NCBI GenBank assembly: GCA_964548275.1
Contig: CAZJQI010000020.1
Coordinates: 6,163-70,162, forward strand
DNA: 64,000 nucleotides
Direction of reading: 5' to 3'
From: JAUVUV01 sp964548275
GTDB lineage: Bacteria > Gemmatimonadota > Glassbacteria > GWA2-58-10
In this document: piece by piece, positions 60,746 through 64,000 of the stretch
Position numbering within the stretch: the stretch's first letter is position 1
Layout of the letters: each line of letters starts with the position of its first letter
The notes under the pieces: model-generated
The model's database searches: none
What the model was told of the DNA's origin: nothing
The model's input: the letters and a program-made list of their open reading frames with translations, nothing else
Program-made: the position numbers and the translations under genes

Positions 60746-61761
60746 AAAGCCTCGATCGCCCGCTCGACATCCTCACTTGAGACATCCAGGTGGGTTACCA
60801 GGCGGGTAAGCTCAGGCCCCAGTGGATCGACCCGCACCGAGTAGCTTTCAAGTCTCCTGCACAGCTCCGTTGCTCCCGGTGCAGGCGCCTTGGTGCCAAC
60901 CATGATTATATTCGTTTCCACGGTTTCGGGGTCCACCTCGATTCCATCAATTTGCGACAATTCCTCGGCAAGCCTGCGGGCGTTGGCGTGGTCCTCGGCG
61001 AGCCGGGCCACATGGTTATCCAGGGCGTAAATTCCTGCAGCGGCCAGGATCCCGGCCTGGCGCATGCCCCCACCGAAAAGCTTGCGCACCCTCCGGGCTT
61101 CAGTGATAAACTCCCTCGAGCCCAGCACCATCGAGCCTACCGGAGCCCCCAAGCCCTTGGAAAGGCAGAACATCACACAATCCATGCCTGCGGTAAGTTC
61201 GGCAACCTCCTTGCTCAGGGCCACGGCAGCGTTGAAAATGCGGGCACCGTCCAGATGTACTGGTATATTGTGTTTCCGGGCCAGGGCCACGATCTCTTTC
61301 ATTCTTTTTTCAGGGAAAATCCTTCCGCCAGCGATATTGGCCGTATTTTCCAGACTGATACAGCCTGTGGGCGCGACATAATAGAGAAGGGGGTGAATCG
61401 CCTCCTCGACCTGCTCGGGAAGCGGAGCGCCCTGGGGGCCATCCACTACCCGCGGGGTCAGGCCGGAAAGTACCGCCATTGAGGAAAGCTCGTAGTTGTA
61501 CACATGGCTCAGGCGGTCGCAGATCACCTCTGAACCCGGCCGGGTCAGCACCTCCAGGCAGACAGCGTTTCCCATCGAGCCTGTGGGGACAAACAAGGCC
61601 GCCTTTTGGGCGAACATCTCCGTAACCTTTTCTTCGAGAGTATTGACAGTCGGGTCCTCGGAGTAAACATCATCCCCCACCTCAGCTTCATACATCGCTT
61701 TGCGCATCGGCTCAGTGGGTTTTGTCACGGTGTCGCTTCTCAGGTCGATCCATTGGTTCAC
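60727..61761 (-). CDS. ltaE: Low-specificity L-threonine aldolase
   Basis: 344 residues, PLP-dependent fold-type I. Starts MNQWIDLRSDTVTKPTEPMR, then AEVGDDVYSEDPTVNTLEEK, IPVHLDGARIFNAAVAL with the PLP Asp, and MFCLSKGLGAPVGSMVLG with the Schiff-base Lys. It cleaves threonine or allo-threonine to glycine and acetaldehyde. It starts one base before the stop of the DUF1848 gene, so the two are one transcript; no functional link between them is known to me. Confidence 0.93.
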   Translation of the reverse strand: MNQWIDLRSDTVTKPTEPMRKAMYEAEVGDDVYSEDPTVNTLEEKVTEMFAQKAALFVPTGSMGNAVCLEVLTRPGSEVICDRLSHVYNYELSSMAVLSGLTPRVVDGPQGAPLPEQVEEAIHPLLYYVAPTGCISLENTANIAGGRIFPEKRMKEIVALARKHNIPVHLDGARIFNAAVALSKEVAELTAGMDCVMFCLSKGLGAPVGSMVLGSREFITEARRVRKLFGGGMRQAGILAAAGIYALDNHVARLAEDHANARRLAEELSQIDGIEVDPETVETNIIMVGTKAPAPGATELCRRLESYSVRVDPLGPELTRLVTHLDVSSEDVERAIEAFRAAVK

Positions 61762-61762
61762 T

Positions 61763-62623
61763 TCAGGCTCCTTTTGGTTTCACAACAGGGTTTGCGTAAC
61801 AGTAAAGACAGCCGCAGAGACAGGGATGCTCTCGATAGCTGCCCACATCCACGCTCTGGTGGCATAGACATCCGGCAGCTTTTCGCTGGCCCATGTCCTG
61901 TTTGCCGCTCAAATTTGCCCCGTAAAGCCGGCAAATAAGATCGTGGTCGATACAGCGGCCCGGGGCCAGGTTTTCTATTTTCGCATCGCCAAGGCCGGCT
62001 TCACAGCAGGTGAAAAGCTTGATTCCATATCCACCAGCGCGTTCGGCCATCCAGGCGGCGGTTTCGATCAGGCGCGGGATGTCCGGATAAAGAAAGCGGA
62101 AACCCGGCAAATGTTTTTCGCGCTCGGCTATTTTCCGGTAGGAGTCCATGAAAGAAATCGTGCAGCTCCGGATTCCCAATCCTACGGCAAACTCGAGCAG
62201 GGTCTCAAAAGAGCCCAGGTTGTTTCGCTCAACCCCATCGGCGCAGTAAAACACTACCGGATCGAACCTCCAGCGCACGGCCCGTACTCCGTAGATTGTC
62301 GCCAGAGCGCGCATTTGTTCTTTCCGCTCATCCAGGGAACAGACGCCTGGCTCGAGCAGAGGGTTCTCGCTGTTGAGCGTAAAATTAAAAACAGCGGGCC
62401 AGCCTGACAACTCTTTAACTCTTTTCAGCAGGGGAGCGAAGTTTTTCGACCAGAAAACAACAGCACCGACCGAGCTTTTCGATACCAGGACTGTGCGGAT
62501 TGTGCCGCTGTAGGGATTGGTTAATTTGAAAGATCCAAGCTTGAGGCTGTGGAGGAACCAGTCCAGGTAGAAAGCTGGTATATCGGTGCGGCGGCTTGCG
62601 GAGATAACTTTTTGCATTAGCAA
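61763..62623 (-). CDS. DUF1848 family Fe-S protein
   Basis: 286 residues. Begins VISASRRTDIPAFYLDWFLH, a hallmark of the family, followed by NPYSGTIRTVLVSKSSVGAV and VFWSKNFAPLL, and ends with the Cys-rich motif RKAAGCLCHQSVDVGSYREH, PCLCGCLYCYANPV. The last Cys set (CXCXCXXCYA.N) fits a 4Fe-4S cluster; the barrel resembles radical-SAM spore photoproduct lyase-like proteins with the cluster at the C-terminus. Reaction unknown. Other Cys (CCEAGLG, CRLYG) are conserved in type. Confidence 0.88.
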   Translation of the reverse strand: MLMQKVISASRRTDIPAFYLDWFLHSLKLGSFKLTNPYSGTIRTVLVSKSSVGAVVFWSKNFAPLLKRVKELSGWPAVFNFTLNSENPLLEPGVCSLDERKEQMRALATIYGVRAVRWRFDPVVFYCADGVERNNLGSFETLLEFAVGLGIRSCTISFMDSYRKIAEREKHLPGFRFLYPDIPRLIETAAWMAERAGGYGIKLFTCCEAGLGDAKIENLAPGRCIDHDLICRLYGANLSGKQDMGQRKAAGCLCHQSVDVGSYREHPCLCGCLYCYANPVVKPKGA

Positions 62624-62723
62624 CCTGATATTAAAAAATCGCTCCGGTGCAAGGAACGATTCCTTGTAATTATAAGCTTCTATGTATAGATTTATTATCC
62701 GTAACGCAGGTTTGGGGGTAATT

Positions 62724-63161
62724 TCAGGGTTTGCCTATGGTGGATCCTCTGAACCCCTGCCGGCTGGCGCGATACTCCCGGTAGGTGATAATTTTTTCCC
62801 GGTAGCTGTACCTTGACTGCCGGCCATAGGACCTTCTGCCCGGTGTGCGGGATGGGGCGGGAAGGTTTGCTCGAATCTTGCTCCCCCTGAACCAGGTGCG
62901 ATCAGTCAAGCTGGTGCGCTGGCCGTAAAAGCTCGAACGGAAGTAATTTCTGGATTCAAACACCCTGCGCGCTCCGATAAGCCGGAAACTGCGCTGGTCT
63001 GCCCTGAATTGCGGCCTGCTGTAAGTGTAATAACGGTAAAGTTTGCCGGGAGACTGAAGGGAAATCCTGCTTTCAGCAAGCACTGTACCGGTAATAGCTG
63101 CCAGAGCGCAAGCTGAGAGCGATAATAGAGTTCGCATTAGCTTTGAGTTAATATTACGCAT
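62724..63161 (-). CDS. Small basic exported protein, no family recognised
   Basis: 145 residues from ATG 63159-63161, which has AGGGAG five bases upstream; a GTG two codons earlier is possible. Signal peptide LMRTLLSLSACALAAITGTV, then LAES. The mature part is rich in Arg, Ser and Tyr (YRYYTYSRPQFRADQRSFRL, RRSYGRQSRYSYREKIITYR) and is probably disordered or surface-binding. Divergent from the DUF5683 gene, with start codons sharing CATG. The region 62,624-62,723 has nothing notable. Confidence 0.6.
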   Translation of the reverse strand: MRNINSKLMRTLLSLSACALAAITGTVLAESRISLQSPGKLYRYYTYSRPQFRADQRSFRLIGARRVFESRNYFRSSFYGQRTSLTDRTWFRGSKIRANLPAPSRTPGRRSYGRQSRYSYREKIITYREYRASRQGFRGSTIGKP

Positions 63162-63768
63162 GAACACTCCCTACTTTAACATACTAGCCGGTTTCAGGAA
63201 GTCAAGGCTGTCTCTGATTTTAATCTTTTTCTGTGCAGCCTTTTTCCTGGGAACTCAAGCGGCGCCGGCTCAGGATACCGATTCTGAGAGCATCCTTGAG
63301 CAGCAGCTTCCTCCGGGTTTCATGGATTCGGTTAAAGCTATCGCGGCGGATAGCACACCTGAAAAAGTCAAATCTCCCGGAGGGGCGGTGCTTCGCAGTC
63401 TTGCCCTGCCTGGGTGGGGACAGTTCTATACCGGACACAAAGTGCGGGGCAGCCTGACAGCGGTACTGGAAACCGCTTTCTTTGCCGGAGCGATTGTCAA
63501 CTACCGTGACCGCAACAGGCTGAGAGACCAATTGAGCGAACTGGAAAATGAACACGGCAGCGACTGGCCCGTGGACGACCCCGAAAGGGTTGCGCTCAAC
63601 ACTCGGATAAAAAACGCCCAGCAAAAGGGAGGGGATTACCTGGCCTATGGCCTGACAACCCTTCTGCTGAGCGTGATCGACTCTTATGTCAGCGCCCACC
63701 TCTACCGCTTCAAGCGCAACTTTCAGGTATCCCTCGACCGGCGGATCGCACTATCGATACGCTTCTAG
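63160..63768 (+). CDS. DUF5683 membrane protein
   Basis: 202 residues. Signal-like helix LSLILIFFCAAFFLGTQAAP, a linker (QDTDSESILEQQLPPGFMDS), then the DUF5683 core: SPGGAVLRSLALPGWGQFYT, GHKVRGSLTAVLETAFFAGA, a polar helical hairpin and YLAYGLTTLLLSVIDSYVSA before HLYRF. The LPGWGQ.Y.G motif also occurs in many envelope proteins of the FCB group. A role in the envelope is likely, details unknown. The ATG overlaps that of the opposite-strand gene. Confidence 0.85.
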   Translation: MNTPYFNILAGFRKSRLSLILIFFCAAFFLGTQAAPAQDTDSESILEQQLPPGFMDSVKAIAADSTPEKVKSPGGAVLRSLALPGWGQFYTGHKVRGSLTAVLETAFFAGAIVNYRDRNRLRDQLSELENEHGSDWPVDDPERVALNTRIKNAQQKGGDYLAYGLTTLLLSVIDSYVSAHLYRFKRNFQVSLDRRIALSIRF

Positions 63769-63877
63769 GCCTCCTCCATGCTCAGGATGTTTCCCCGGCA
63801 ACCGATCCAGACTGAAGGTTACCTGGGAATTGATCTGAACTGGATTAATTCAATTATCAATTTAATCGAAAAGAATT

Positions 63878-63897
63878 CCTCGGAGCTTGCTCCGGGG
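63878..63897. repeat. REP-like hairpin in the terminal intergenic region
   Basis: CCTCGGAGC and GCTCCGGGG pair around a TT loop (one G-T). There is no T run, so it resembles a dispersed REP-type palindrome or a weak terminator of the DUF5683 gene. Otherwise 63,769-64,000 shows no gene. Confidence 0.4.
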
Positions 63898-64000
63898 TAA
63901 ATTGCTTGATGGTTTTATCCTTGTTTTCATAGAGTTGCCGTGTGACACATACAATATTTATTTTCATCCTTCACAAATCGGAAAGAAGGGGATTTAAACC

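Noticed and set aside
1..64000. CRISPR array
   Set aside because: No set of short direct repeats with regular unique spacers was seen. The only regular repeats are coding (TSGGS units, TPR and propeller blades) or the 0.9-kb array at 57-59 kb.

Overview
The window looks like a chromosomal segment of an uncultured Gram-negative bacterium. Evidence for a Gram-negative envelope is an SPOR-domain lipoprotein, a TolB-like propeller protein, several Sec-type exported proteins and PlsY/GpsA phospholipid synthesis. The mixture of families (DUF512, DUF1385, DUF4139, DUF4097, DUF5683, PHP-type exported phosphodiesterase, many multi-PAS kinases) suggests an FCB-group or deltaproteobacteria-like candidate lineage. 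That placement is inference only; there is no rRNA gene to decide it. TAG, TAA and TGA all end genes, so the standard code applies.

Layout. 1-700: the 3' end of a BtuC/FecD-type permease, a four-helix-bundle (23S IVS-type) fragment and a MITE-like element. 689-13,680: a one-strand cluster of two-component genes (receivers, an NtrC-type regulator, four multi-domain kinases or hybrids, and c-di-GMP-type HD-GYP/HDOD outputs). Several are damaged: a receiver cut by the MITE, an HDOD regulator split by an amber codon, and a kinase whose phospho-acceptor His is Cys. 13,900-16,440: a graveyard of receiver, PAS, GIY-YIG-like and IS110 fragments, then an IS1595-family element itself split by a 526-bp non-autonomous element with a 9-bp target duplication. 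16,561-28,023: core genes: tRNA-Pro, merR-like, gpsA, plsY, der, SPOR lipoprotein, DUF512, TolB-like, ParA-like, TPR, then rpmE, DUF1385 and prfA on the plus strand. 28,017-39,301: an unknown 653-residue protein, a class III cyclase/ATPase/TPR protein, thiC, a TIM-barrel protein, DUF885, DUF4139 and a dGTPase, all minus strand. 39,445-42,947: ORF6N protein, SLC13 transporter, nadA.

43,199-48,915 is the most interesting part: a visibly AT-rich, tightly overlapping four-gene operon inserted between nadA and a UroD-family gene. In transcription order it encodes a protein carrying two GHKL ATPase domains (an HSP90/MORC-like one at the N-terminus and a histidine-kinase-like one at the C-terminus), a receiver protein with a Cys-containing C-terminal domain, an unrecognised His-rich protein, and an N6-adenine DNA methyltransferase. 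It has the look of a two-component-controlled DNA modification or defence system that I cannot match to a named one.

48,972-56,295 carries a UroD/MtaA-like methyltransferase, a CBS protein coupled to a FapA/DUF342 protein, a GH36-like glycosidase and an exported PHP phosphodiesterase. 56,513-59,342 is a second accessory zone beside tRNA-Ser(CGA): three copies of a ~125-bp coding repeat, each just upstream of a divergent gene for a small membrane-anchored protein, two of which are tandem paralogues. The window closes with a DUF4097 exported repeat protein, a threonine aldolase, a DUF1848 Fe-S protein, a basic exported protein and a DUF5683 membrane protein.
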